A stretch of 64,000 bases of DNA from an uncultured Acidimicrobiales bacterium. Lineage in GTDB: Bacteria; Actinomycetota; Acidimicrobiia; Acidimicrobiales; SHLQ01. This document shows, piece by piece, positions 50,583 to 59,240 of the stretch (position 1 is the first letter of the stretch; each line of letters begins with the position of its first letter). Location: the NCBI GenBank assembly GCA_938038815.1, contig CALHTF010000059.1, forward strand, positions 1 to 64,000, in the 5' to 3' direction. Below the pieces are notes generated by a model. The model was given only the letters and a program-made list of their open reading frames with translations. It made no database searches and was not told where the DNA came from. Made by a program: the position numbers and the translations under genes.

Positions 50583-51773
50583 ATGACCTTCCCCGAGGAT
50601 TTTTGGTGGGGCACCACCATGTCGTCGGTCGGGACCGAAGGGGTGCACCGTTCGGCCGACTGGTCGCGTTTTGAGAGCCGAGGCAAGGCCGAGCCGTCAG
50701 CCGATGGCAACAACTTCGCCACCAACTACCACGAGGACTTTCAGCTCCTCGCCAGCACCGGGTTGCGACACGTTCGACTGACGGTCGAGTGGGCGCGACT
50801 CGAGCCGCACCCGGGCGTACACGACCCCGACGCCTTCGAGCACTACCAGGCGATGTTCGACGCGGCGGTCGAAGCCGGGCTGAGCCCGTGGGCCACGATG
50901 CACAACACGTCGCTTCCGGGATGGTTCGCCGAGGACGAAGGTGGGTTTCGCGACCACCGAGCCCGCAATTACTTCTGGCCCCGCCACGTCGACGTGGTGG
51001 CCGAACTACTCGACGGACGGGCGGCCGGCTGGTGCCCGATCGACGACCCGGTCGGCTGGGCGATGCGAGGGTTTCATCTCGGATCTCGACCACCGGCGAT
51101 AACCGAAAACTCTGAAGCCTTGATCGACGCCGTTCACGGCGCCCTCGAAGCAAAGCTGACGGCCTGGAAGCTGCTCAAGGGCGGCGACCAGCCCGTGATG
51201 GCGGTGTTCGGTTTGCCGGCGATCAAGGCACTGCGCGACGAGGCGCAGGAATACGCCACTCGGTGGACCGACTTCCTCCAAACGTCGTGGGTTCAGGCAA
51301 TCCAGGAGGGCGAGTTCGCCGTGCCCGGCAAGCCGTCTCGCGAACACGAAGATTGGGTCGGCGCGTTCGACTACATCGGCATCAACCTCGACCACCCAAT
51401 CGCCGTCGAGGCCGACAACACCCTCGGACCGTGGCCCGGGACCCGGGTCGACGCGACCGGTTATGGGCCGCACACCGAGGCCAGCTTTGAGGCGTTCCGG
51501 GCAGTCGCCGAACGCCTCAAAGGCAAACCCCTCGTCATCTCGGCCCACGGCCTCAGCACCGACGACGACCAGTGGCGTACCGACCTCGTTCGCGAAACCG
51601 CCGAGCAACTCGTAGGCGTTCTCGATGATGGAATCGACCTGCGGGGCTACTTCCACGACACCGCCATCGACGGCTACTCCTTCGACTCTGGGTTCGAGCA
51701 ACCCCGTGGCCTGTTCACCCGCGACCGCACCCCAAAGCCCAGCTTCGAAGGCCTCGTCGAGGCACTCGGCTAG
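50583..51773 (+). CDS. glycoside hydrolase family 1-like protein lacking catalytic glutamates
   Basis: A 396-residue GH1-fold protein. The fold is recognisable by FPEDFWWGTTMSSVGTEGV at the N-terminus, HVRLTVEWARLEPHPG, FDYIGINLDHP and the C-terminal GYFHDTAIDGYSFDSGF. The acid/base motif normally NEP reads DDP (154-156), and the nucleophile motif normally I-T-E-N-G reads I-S-A-H-G (319-323). Both catalytic Glu are therefore absent. It is probably not a retaining beta-glycosidase; a lectin-like, phosphorolytic or other activity is possible. The gene lies between MaoC and PhyH genes. Confidence 0.8.
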   Translation: MTFPEDFWWGTTMSSVGTEGVHRSADWSRFESRGKAEPSADGNNFATNYHEDFQLLASTGLRHVRLTVEWARLEPHPGVHDPDAFEHYQAMFDAAVEAGLSPWATMHNTSLPGWFAEDEGGFRDHRARNYFWPRHVDVVAELLDGRAAGWCPIDDPVGWAMRGFHLGSRPPAITENSEALIDAVHGALEAKLTAWKLLKGGDQPVMAVFGLPAIKALRDEAQEYATRWTDFLQTSWVQAIQEGEFAVPGKPSREHEDWVGAFDYIGINLDHPIAVEADNTLGPWPGTRVDATGYGPHTEASFEAFRAVAERLKGKPLVISAHGLSTDDDQWRTDLVRETAEQLVGVLDDGIDLRGYFHDTAIDGYSFDSGFEQPRGLFTRDRTPKPSFEGLVEALG

Positions 51774-51817
51774 CGGCGCGATTCGCTTTTCGGTGTCGGT
51801 CGGCCACTATTAGCTGC

Positions 51818-52807
51818 GTGAATCTGCACGAGGTCGAGCACCATATCGCCGCCGCCGAACTGGTCGAAGCGGTCGACCTACTCGCCGCGCTCGATGCCGA
51901 ACGACCGTCTGCGGAAACCAAGGTGCGGCTCCGCGATCTCCGATACCAGGCTGGTGAATCGCTGCGAACCACCGAGGGGCGAGCCGACTGGCCGCCGCAG
52001 TATGAGGATCCGTTTGGTGCCGACTGTGGTCCGATTCCCGAGATCACCCGCGACCAACTCGATGTGGCGACCATCGGCGGAGCGGTTGCCAACCGTGGCC
52101 TACTGCTGGTGCGCAACCTGTTTGACGACCAACAGGCCGCCGACGCCCTTCATGCCTTACAACAAGCGCACGAAGCTCGCGAGCGCGATACCGGCGGCGA
52201 CGAGTGGTACCACCGCTTCGACGTCGAGAGCCCCGACGACCTTCCGTTTCGCGAGCGAGTCGAACGCAACGGCGGTACCTGGCTCGCCGACTGCCCGGCC
52301 ACGACCGAGCATGTTCTGTCGGCGCTCCACGACGTTGGCGTGGTCGATGCGTTCGCTGCGCACTTCGGCGAACGACCGGTGTTCTCACTGCAGAAGTCGA
52401 CGCTGCGCTGCGTGGCTCCTGAGCAGCGGATTACCGCCTGGCACCAGGACGGCTCGTTCCTCGACGACACCGTCCGCACGATGAACGTGTGGGTGGCGCT
52501 CAGCCACTGCGGCGGCGACTTGCCCGCATCGGGTCTGGAGATCGTGCCGAAACGGATGACTGAGTTCATGCCACTCAAACCCGAGCTTGCCAAAGCAGCG
52601 GTCCCCTTCGAGGTGGTCGAGGAGTTAGCCAAAGAGACGCCGATTGTGCGTCCCGAGTTCGCACCCGGCGACGCCCTCATCTTCGACGAACGCCTGCTGC
52701 ACCGGACCTACCTCGGCCCAGGTCTCACCGAACCGCGCTACGCCCTCGAGTGCTGGTTCTTTGCCCCGTCGCACACCACCGGCCGCTACACCCCATTCCT
52801 GGCCTAG
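51818..52807 (+). CDS. phytanoyl-CoA dioxygenase (PhyH) family protein
   Basis: A 329-residue Fe(II)/2-oxoglutarate oxygenase. The facial triad is visible: His209 and Asp211 in AWHQDGSF, and His294 in LLHRTYLG, with an Arg (R306) in the expected 2-oxoglutarate-binding position. The family hydroxylates varied substrates (phytanoyl-CoA, small metabolites, chlorinated compounds). The GTG start lies 44 nt after the GH1-like stop. With MaoC, GH1-like and PhyH it forms a plus-strand block inserted between the MoxR and VWA genes. Confidence 0.88.
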   Translation: MNLHEVEHHIAAAELVEAVDLLAALDAERPSAETKVRLRDLRYQAGESLRTTEGRADWPPQYEDPFGADCGPIPEITRDQLDVATIGGAVANRGLLLVRNLFDDQQAADALHALQQAHEARERDTGGDEWYHRFDVESPDDLPFRERVERNGGTWLADCPATTEHVLSALHDVGVVDAFAAHFGERPVFSLQKSTLRCVAPEQRITAWHQDGSFLDDTVRTMNVWVALSHCGGDLPASGLEIVPKRMTEFMPLKPELAKAAVPFEVVEELAKETPIVRPEFAPGDALIFDERLLHRTYLGPGLTEPRYALECWFFAPSHTTGRYTPFLA

Positions 52808-52862
52808 AGGTCGGGGCCTGGCCCCGTTGGGGGTTGACCTCGGCGCCGTGACTCTCGCTTTC

Positions 52863-54281
52863 CTAGCTGGCGGATTCTCGGGCTTCGTAGCTGCCTTGGT
52901 TTTTGTTGAGCCGCTTGCTGAGGTGCAGGCCCTCGAGGATGAACTCAACCGCGCTGGCGACCACGGTTGGGTTCTTGGTGTCTTCCTCGCCATCGAGAAC
53001 CGCGGCGACCGCTTTGTCCATCGCAGGGATCTCCGATAGGCGTCCGGCGATATCGGACGACGACAGCGCCTGACCGGTTTCGACCACCGCACCCGACTCA
53101 AACGAATCGAGGATGCCACGGTGGGTCTCGCCCGGCACGCTCTCGCGGAACACGATGAGCACGGCGCTGTTGATGAGGTGCTCGAGGACTTCGCCTTCGC
53201 GGTCGGAGTCGAGCGACTCGATCTCGACCTTGCCCGAGGTCGACGCCGCAAGGGCGCCAAGGTCGGAGATGCGAGGCACGACCTTGTCTTCGCCCAAGCG
53301 AAGCGACCGGCGGGTGGCGTTCGCCACCATGGTCTCGAAGTTGGTCACGGTGAGCCGCACCGACACACCCGAACGTTGGTTGATGCTGCTGCTCTGGCGA
53401 GCGAGTTGGCTGACGGTCGAGACAATCTCGGCCATGAAGTCGGGCACGGTCACGTCGACATCGTCGGGGCTAGCGAGCACGGCTTCTTGATCGACGATCG
53501 CCATTTCGGTCTCGACGTCGAGCGGATAGTGCGTGCGTATCTGACTACCGAAACGATCCTTCAGCGGCGTGATGAGTCGACCACGGTTGGTGTAGTCCTC
53601 CGGGTTGGCCGAGGCGACCAACATGACATCGATCGGCAAGCGCACCTTGTAACCACGCACCTGCACGTCGCGTTCTTCGAGCACGTTGAGCAGACCCACC
53701 TGGATGCGCTCGGACAGGTCGGGAAGTTCGTTGATGGCAAAGATGCCCCGGTTGGTGCGGGGCACCAGGCCGTAGTGCAGGGTGAGCTCGTCGGACAGAT
53801 AACGACCTTCGGCAACCTTGATCGGGTCGACCTCACCGATGAGGTCGGCGATCGAGGTATCGGGGGTGGCGAGCTTCTCGCCGTATCGCTGGTCGCGGTG
53901 GATCCAGTCGATCTGGGTTTCGTCGCCGTGTTCTTCGATCAGGTCGCGGGCGTACTTCGAGCTCGGGTTGTACGGGTCGTCGTAGATCTCTGAGCCGGCG
54001 ACGATCGGCATCCACTCTTCGAGCAGATCCGTAAGCGCCCGAATCATTCGGGTCTTGGCCTGACCTCGTTCGCCGAGGAAGATCACGTCGTGACCGGCCA
54101 GCAGGGCATTCTCGAGCTGAGGCAGAACGGTGTCTTCGTAGCCCATCACCGCGGGGACCAACGGTTCGCCGGCCCGGACCCGGGCGATGGCGTTACGGCG
54201 CAGTTCTTCTTTGACCGAGAGCGACTCCCAGCCAGAAGCGCGTAGCTCAGCCAGGGTGGAAACAGAGGGTTTGGTCGACAT
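52863..54281 (-). CDS. MoxR-like AAA+ ATPase
   Basis: About 472 residues. Walker A is GERGQAKTR (about 78-86), the Walker-B-like stretch GIFAINELPDL with Asn where a Mg-chelatase-type Asp would be, and sensor/arginine-finger regions in LVASANPEDYTNRGRLITPL. It is a Mg-chelatase-like/MoxR ATPase and the expected partner of the VWA protein at 47272-49293. The ATG at 54281 (MSTKPSVST) is preferred over a GTG at 54305. Confidence 0.9.
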   Translation of the reverse strand: MSTKPSVSTLAELRASGWESLSVKEELRRNAIARVRAGEPLVPAVMGYEDTVLPQLENALLAGHDVIFLGERGQAKTRMIRALTDLLEEWMPIVAGSEIYDDPYNPSSKYARDLIEEHGDETQIDWIHRDQRYGEKLATPDTSIADLIGEVDPIKVAEGRYLSDELTLHYGLVPRTNRGIFAINELPDLSERIQVGLLNVLEERDVQVRGYKVRLPIDVMLVASANPEDYTNRGRLITPLKDRFGSQIRTHYPLDVETEMAIVDQEAVLASPDDVDVTVPDFMAEIVSTVSQLARQSSSINQRSGVSVRLTVTNFETMVANATRRSLRLGEDKVVPRISDLGALAASTSGKVEIESLDSDREGEVLEHLINSAVLIVFRESVPGETHRGILDSFESGAVVETGQALSSSDIAGRLSEIPAMDKAVAAVLDGEEDTKNPTVVASAVEFILEGLHLSKRLNKNQGSYEARESAS

Positions 54282-54400
54282 GTCCGTCGAACCTAGTCGC
54301 GCCACCTCAAAAGCGCAGAACGGTCCGGACGGTCATCCTGAGCGTTCTGCCTCTGGCAGAAACGGGCACCGAACCTTGGCGAAGCGGTCACACTGCGAAG

Positions 54401-55012
54401 ATGAACGGCTCAGGAACCAACCCGCAAGAACATCTCCTCGACCGTCGGGTCATTTGGCTCGGCGAGGAGGTCAGCGACGAAAGCGCCAACCGGGTGACCG
54501 CCCAACTGCTGCATCTGTCGCTGGTCGATCCCGAAAGCGACATTGCGTTGGTGATCAACTCGCCCGGCGGATCGGTGATGGCGGGCCTTGCGGTGTACGA
54601 CACCATGCAACTCATCCCGAACGATGTGGCCACTATCGCCGTCGGCTTCGCGGCCAGCATGGGGCAGGTCTTGTTGTGCGCCGGAGCGCCTGGAAAACGA
54701 CTGGCGCTGCCCCACGCTCAGGTGGTGATGCACGAAGGTTCGGCCGGGCTCGGTGGCTGGGCGGCCGATGTTGAAATTCAGGCGGCAAACCTGGTGGCCA
54801 CGCTCGACCGGCTGCGAGCGATCATCGCCCGCCATTGCAACAAACCGATCGCCGAAATCGAACAAGATGTGGGCCGCGACCGGTGGTTTGATGCCGAGCA
54901 GGCGCTTGCGTACGGCTTCATCGACCGGATCGTCGAATCGATGGACGACATCGTGCCTCGGCCGCTCAGCCGCACCGTCGGGCTGACCGGATCGTTCGGC
55001 GTCGCCTCGTGA
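54401..55012 (+). CDS. clpP1: ClpP protease subunit 1 (catalytically intact)
   Basis: 203 residues. The triad is complete: Ser86 (GFAASMGQVLL), His111 (HAQVVMHEG) and Asp160 (GRDRWFDAEQAL). Fourteen-mers of ClpP form the barrel that degrades proteins fed by ClpX or ClpC. It has no long propeptide. Its end overlaps clpP2 by ATGA-type spacing (54401-55012 and 55009 start), so the two are co-translated. No clpX follows in this window. Confidence 0.94.
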   Translation: MNGSGTNPQEHLLDRRVIWLGEEVSDESANRVTAQLLHLSLVDPESDIALVINSPGGSVMAGLAVYDTMQLIPNDVATIAVGFAASMGQVLLCAGAPGKRLALPHAQVVMHEGSAGLGGWAADVEIQAANLVATLDRLRAIIARHCNKPIAEIEQDVGRDRWFDAEQALAYGFIDRIVESMDDIVPRPLSRTVGLTGSFGVAS

Positions 55013-55647
55013 GCAGCTACACGATCCCGACCGTGGTCGAAACCACCGCCCGGGGCGAACGGGTGTCCGACATTTACAGCCGACTGTTGAGCGAACGCAT
55101 CATCTTCATCGGCACCCCGATCGACGACGGGGTGGCCAATGTGGTGATCGCCCAACTCCTTCACCTGACCGCCGAGTCGGCCGACCGCGACATCTCGCTC
55201 TACATCAACTCGCCGGGCGGAAGTCAGAGCGCCGCGCTCGCCATCTACGACACGATGCAGTTCGCCCGGCCCGACATCGCCACGCTGTGTATTGGCCAAG
55301 CTGGTTCCACCGCCGCACTTTTGTTGGCGGCGGGAACAGCAGGCAAACGAGCAGCGCTCCCGCACGCTCGCATCTTGCTCCAGCAACCTCAGACCGAAGG
55401 TCGACGAGGGTCGATTAGCGACCTGGCGATCGAGGCCGACGAACTCGCCCGAGTGCGCTCGGAGAGCGAAACGATCCTGGCCAACCATCTCGGCCGGCCG
55501 GTGGAACAGATTCGGCGCGACACCGACCGAGCGCTGGTGCTTCGCAGCCTCGAAGCGGTCGACTACGGCGTGATCGACAGTGTGTTTGCGTCGGCGGGGT
55601 CAGGCGGCGAGTCGGAGTTGCGGACCGCGATCCATCCCGATCTCTAG
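55009..55647 (+). CDS. clpP2: ClpP protease subunit 2 (triad largely lost)
   Basis: 212 residues, full ClpP fold. Ser100 is kept (IGQAGSTAALLL), but the catalytic His is Gln125 (RILLQQP instead of RxxIHQP) and the catalytic Asp is Ala175 (DTDRALVL for the ERDRF position). It is therefore predicted to be inactive on its own and to join ClpP1 as a structural or regulatory ring. The start overlaps clpP1. The last 48 nt overlap the convergent clgR gene. Confidence 0.9.
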   Translation: MSSYTIPTVVETTARGERVSDIYSRLLSERIIFIGTPIDDGVANVVIAQLLHLTAESADRDISLYINSPGGSQSAALAIYDTMQFARPDIATLCIGQAGSTAALLLAAGTAGKRAALPHARILLQQPQTEGRRGSISDLAIEADELARVRSESETILANHLGRPVEQIRRDTDRALVLRSLEAVDYGVIDSVFASAGSGGESELRTAIHPDL

Positions 55648-55986
55648 GCGGTCGGCGGCGCGACGCAGAACGTCGGCCACCTCGACACCGAGGGCGTCGC
55701 ACACCGACTCGAGCAGATCGGACGAAACCTCTTTGCGGCCCCGTTCGATCTCGGACAGGTACGGAAGGGAGACCGCCGCATCGGTGGCGACTTCGTGCAG
55801 GGTCCGGTCCTGCTCGGTGCGCTCCGAGCGGAGCACATCGCCGATCGCGTGGCGCACCTTTGGTCGATCCCCAGGTGCAACGTTTGGTTTGCGGCCACGA
55901 GAAATGGGCACAACGTCGGCGAGTCGCTCCTCGGGCGTCGCTGGGCGGTCGGCGGTGCTGTCGGGTTCGTTGAGATCCTCGGCCAT
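55600..55986 (-). CDS. clgR: XRE-family transcriptional regulator ClgR-like
   Basis: About 128 residues. A Cro/C1-type HTH in the second half matches ClgR of actinobacteria: AIGDVLRSERTEQDRTLHEV, then VATDAAVSLPYLSEIERGRK and EVSSDLLESVCDALGVEVAD. ClgR activates clpP1P2 and clpC genes in Streptomyces, Corynebacterium and Mycobacterium and is itself a Clp substrate. Placement beside clpP1P2 fits. The ATG at 55986 (MAEDLNEPD) is chosen; the frame continues to 56073. It shares 48 bp with the end of clpP2 on the other strand and is divergent from the GH2 gene. Confidence 0.85.
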   Translation of the reverse strand: MAEDLNEPDSTADRPATPEERLADVVPISRGRKPNVAPGDRPKVRHAIGDVLRSERTEQDRTLHEVATDAAVSLPYLSEIERGRKEVSSDLLESVCDALGVEVADVLRRAADRLEIGMDRGPQLRLAA

Positions 55987-56054
55987 GCCCAACCATACCG
56001 AACCGAAACAGCCCGTCTCGGGGGTAGTGGTCGATTGCTTGGTAGTTTCGGGCG

Positions 56055-58178
56055 GTGCAGTTACCTGGACCATGGCGGGCGTTTGTCGGCGACGACGATC
56101 TACGGCGTTCGTTTGCCGATGTCGACTTCGATGATTCGCATTGGGCGCAGACCCAGGTGCCCGGCCACTGGCGGTCCGACGCCTCGTTCGCTGACGCCGA
56201 CGGGCCGATCTTCTACCGCACCTCGTTCAGCCTCGACTCCCCTGCCGATGCTTCCGGCCTACCAAAGCTGGCGATCGCCGACGATCAGGTACGCACCTGG
56301 TTGCGATTCGACGGCATCTTCTACGACGCCGATGTCTTCCTCAACGGCAGCTACCTCGGCGATACCTCGGGCTACTTCTTTCCGCACACCTTTGAGATCA
56401 CCGATCAACTGGTGGTGCGCGACACGCACGAACTAGCGGTCGAAGTGAATTGCTGGCCCCAGAAGGACAAACAGGCCAAACGGAATCTGACCGGCGCGTT
56501 TCAACACGCTGACTACATCGACCCCGACTGGAATCCGGGCGGCATCTGGCAACCGGTGCATGTCTCCACGACGGGGCCGGTGGCGATTCGGTTCTTCCGG
56601 GTCATCTGCACCGAGGCGTCCGAGCACTCGGCCACCCTCGCCATCCGAGCGGTGGTCGATTCCGAAACAGCCCGCGAGGTGGTGTTCGCCACCGAAGTCG
56701 CCGGCGTTCAACACGAACATCCCCAACCCTTGGCCGCTGGCGAGAACCGGGTCGAGTGGACGGTAAGCATCACCGACCCCGAGCTGTGGTGGCCGCATTC
56801 GCTCGGCGAGCAAACCCTTCACGACGTACACGTCGAACTCCGACTCGACGACGGCGAGCTGAGCGATCAACGAACCCGTCGCACCGGCTTCCGGTCGGTT
56901 CGCACCGACAACTGGGTCACGTCGATCAACGGAACCCGACTCTTCCTCAAGGGCATCAACTTGGCGCCGACCACCCGCGGTTTGGCCGACGCAACGGTCG
57001 AACAAGTGGAGGGCGACATGACCGCCGCCAAGGACGCCGGCCTCGACATGGTTCGGGTCCATTCGCACATCGCCCGACCCGAGCTGTACGCAGCGGCCGA
57101 CGAGCTCGGGCTGTTGATCTGGCAAGACTTCCCGATGCATCAGGGGTACGACCGAAGCGTTCGGGGCCAAGCGGGTCGCCAGGCGCGCGAGATGGTCGAC
57201 CTTCTGGGGCATCACCCGTCGGTGTTCACCTGGTGCGGCCACAACGAACCCGATGGCCGCGATAACTCGGTGCCGGCTCCCTCGTTGGTGAAGTCGAATC
57301 GGCCCGGCTGGAACCGCACCGTCCTCGACCGGACCATCAAACGAGCGATCGCCAAGAACGATCCATCACGTCCGATCATCGCTCACTCGGGTGTGCCGCC
57401 CCATCTGCCGCTGCTCGACGGAACCGACAGCCATCTTTGGTACGGCTGGCATGGCGTGGGCGACGCCACCGACATGGCGGCCGCCGCGGCGGTGATGGCC
57501 CGACCGATGCGGTTCGTGTCGGAGTTCGGCGCCCAGAGCGTTCCGGTGAGCGCCGACTTCTGCGAACCCGAACGTTGGCCAAACCTCAACTGGGACGCCA
57601 TCGCCGCTCAGCACGGACTCGACCGCAACGTCATGTTGCACCGGATTCCGCCGTCGATGTTTGAAACCTTCGATGAGTGGGCCGAAGCCACCCGGCTTTA
57701 CCAAGCGTTTGTGGTCAAGACCCAGATCGAAACGCTGCGGCGACTCAAATACCGACCGACCGGCGGCTTCAGTGTGCACCACCTCAACGACTCGCAGCCG
57801 GCGATCAGCACGTCGCTGCTCGGCGACGACCGCCGACCCAAACCGGCGTACCAGTCGTTGGTCGATGCGTGCCGCCCGGTGATCGTCACCGCCGACCCGT
57901 TCCCGTACGACCCGGTTCCCGGTACTACGGTGACCCTCGGCGTGCACGTGGTGAACGATCTCCAAACCGCCGCTGGTAACGCCGTCGTGCGAGCGACCCT
58001 GCACGACCCGACCGGCAGTTTCGAGTACCGGTGGGAAGGCGAAATCGAAGCCGACACCGTGGTTCGGGTAGGCGAAGTCCGCTGGCAGGTTCCCTCGGGA
58101 ATCGGCGACGTAACCCTCGACCTCGAACTCACCGGCACCGACGTAACCGTCACCAACCGCTACGGCAGCTCGCTGTAA
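56055..58178 (+). CDS. glycoside hydrolase family 2 (beta-mannosidase/beta-galactosidase-like)
   Basis: 707 residues with the GH2 layout: an N-terminal jelly-roll sugar-binding domain (about 1-140), an Ig-like domain (about 160-290), a TIM barrel (about 290-580) and a C-terminal beta domain. The acid/base Glu is in CGHNEPDG and the nucleophile Glu in FVSEFGAQS; both are present. The substrate (beta-mannoside or beta-galactoside) cannot be chosen, but CGHNEP and SEFG favour the beta-mannosidase branch. The GTG start at 56055 is divergent from clgR. No signal peptide, so it acts inside the cell. Confidence 0.9.
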   Translation: MQLPGPWRAFVGDDDLRRSFADVDFDDSHWAQTQVPGHWRSDASFADADGPIFYRTSFSLDSPADASGLPKLAIADDQVRTWLRFDGIFYDADVFLNGSYLGDTSGYFFPHTFEITDQLVVRDTHELAVEVNCWPQKDKQAKRNLTGAFQHADYIDPDWNPGGIWQPVHVSTTGPVAIRFFRVICTEASEHSATLAIRAVVDSETAREVVFATEVAGVQHEHPQPLAAGENRVEWTVSITDPELWWPHSLGEQTLHDVHVELRLDDGELSDQRTRRTGFRSVRTDNWVTSINGTRLFLKGINLAPTTRGLADATVEQVEGDMTAAKDAGLDMVRVHSHIARPELYAAADELGLLIWQDFPMHQGYDRSVRGQAGRQAREMVDLLGHHPSVFTWCGHNEPDGRDNSVPAPSLVKSNRPGWNRTVLDRTIKRAIAKNDPSRPIIAHSGVPPHLPLLDGTDSHLWYGWHGVGDATDMAAAAAVMARPMRFVSEFGAQSVPVSADFCEPERWPNLNWDAIAAQHGLDRNVMLHRIPPSMFETFDEWAEATRLYQAFVVKTQIETLRRLKYRPTGGFSVHHLNDSQPAISTSLLGDDRRPKPAYQSLVDACRPVIVTADPFPYDPVPGTTVTLGVHVVNDLQTAAGNAVVRATLHDPTGSFEYRWEGEIEADTVVRVGEVRWQVPSGIGDVTLDLELTGTDVTVTNRYGSSL

Positions 58179-58274
58179 CGCACCTCAGGCACCGTGGACG
58201 GAACACCGGCATGCAACTCGCCTGGGCCCGCACGGTTTAGCCTCTGAAGTGACCCGCTATTAGCTTGAAACCTG

Positions 58275-58291
58275 CGGTCGATAACCGACCG
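58275..58291. promoter_or_regulatory. inverted repeat CGGTCG-N5-CGACCG in the sdh leader
   Basis: A 6-bp inverted repeat with a 5-nt centre (ATAAC) lies about 54 nt upstream of the sdhC start, close to where a promoter would be. It could be an operator or a small hairpin; no regulator can be assigned. Confidence 0.3.
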
Positions 58292-58344
58292 AGTAAGACG
58301 GGTGCAATGTTTTGTAGCCGTCGTCATTCCGGAGGATGCCATAC

Positions 58345-59175
58345 ATGGCTCAAACCCTGTCGAAACCAGGCGGAACGCAACGTCCTGCGCCGCTACGCAA
58401 GCCGGTCAAGCCGCTGCCTTTCCCACTGAGCCTCGGCCAAACGGCCATTGGCAAAAAGTGGCTCATGGCGCTCACCGGCATTGGGCTTATCGGCTTCGTC
58501 GTTGCCCACATGGTCGGCAACCTGCACGTGTACGAAGGCCCGGCGGTCATGGCCGAGTACGCCGAATCGCTCCGCACCATGTTCCAGGGACTCCTCCCCC
58601 GCGGCACGGTCGTGTGGGTGCTGCGCCTCGGCCTCATCGCCATGTTCGCCATTCACATTTGGGCTGCGGTAACGCTCAACTCGATGAACATCAAGGCATC
58701 GCCCGGGTCCTACGCCGGCGGCCGCGACTACATCGCCGCCAACTTCGCCAGCCGCACCATGCGCTGGACCGGCCCGATCATCTTGCTGTACGTCCTGTTT
58801 CACCTCGCCGACCTGACCTGGGGTTGGTGGCTCGGCGACAAGTTCGTTCACGGCGATCCGTACCACAACCTCGCCGCATCGTTCGCCCGACCTGCGGTGC
58901 TGATCATCTACATCATCGCCAACATTGCGCTGGCGCTTCACATCTTCCACGGCGCCTGGAGCATGTTCCAGAGCCTGGGTATCAACAACCCGAAATACAA
59001 CGCAGCTCGCCGTGGTTTTGCCGCTGGCCTCGCGGGACTCATCTTGGTCGGCAATCTGTCGTTCCCGATCTTGTCGGCCGCCGGACTGACCGACGAGGAC
59101 AACCGCAAGTGCGATCCGTACGCCGAAGAAGTTCTCGAGTGTCTCGAAGAACAGCTCGCTGAGTCGGGCCACTAA
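58345..59175 (+). CDS. sdhC: succinate dehydrogenase cytochrome b subunit (b558 type)
   Basis: About 276 residues with five transmembrane helices typical of the single-subunit diheme cytochrome b558 of succinate:quinone oxidoreductases (TIGR02046-like). Haem-ligand His candidates are in [31 protein letters not shown] and LHIFHGAW. It anchors SdhA/SdhB and passes electrons to quinone. The ATG at 58345 is chosen because GGAGG lies 9 nt upstream; the ATG at 58336 would directly abut it. It is first of sdhC-sdhA-sdhB. Confidence 0.93.
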   Translation: MAQTLSKPGGTQRPAPLRKPVKPLPFPLSLGQTAIGKKWLMALTGIGLIGFVVAHMVGNLHVYEGPAVMAEYAESLRTMFQGLLPRGTVVWVLRLGLIAMFAIHIWAAVTLNSMNIKASPGSYAGGRDYIAANFASRTMRWTGPIILLYVLFHLADLTWGWWLGDKFVHGDPYHNLAASFARPAVLIIYIIANIALALHIFHGAWSMFQSLGINNPKYNAARRGFAAGLAGLILVGNLSFPILSAAGLTDEDNRKCDPYAEEVLECLEEQLAESGH

Positions 59176-59240
59176 GCCTCCGATCGGTCACGATCGAATC
59201 ATTCTCTTCTCGCAACGAACTACCGAAAGTTCAAAAAACT

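Noticed and set aside
50583..51773. ITEN at residues 173-176 of the GH1-like protein as the catalytic nucleophile motif
   Set aside because: It lies only about 20 residues after the acid/base position, in the loop after strand 4, where the nucleophile cannot be; the equivalent strand-7 position reads ISAHG.
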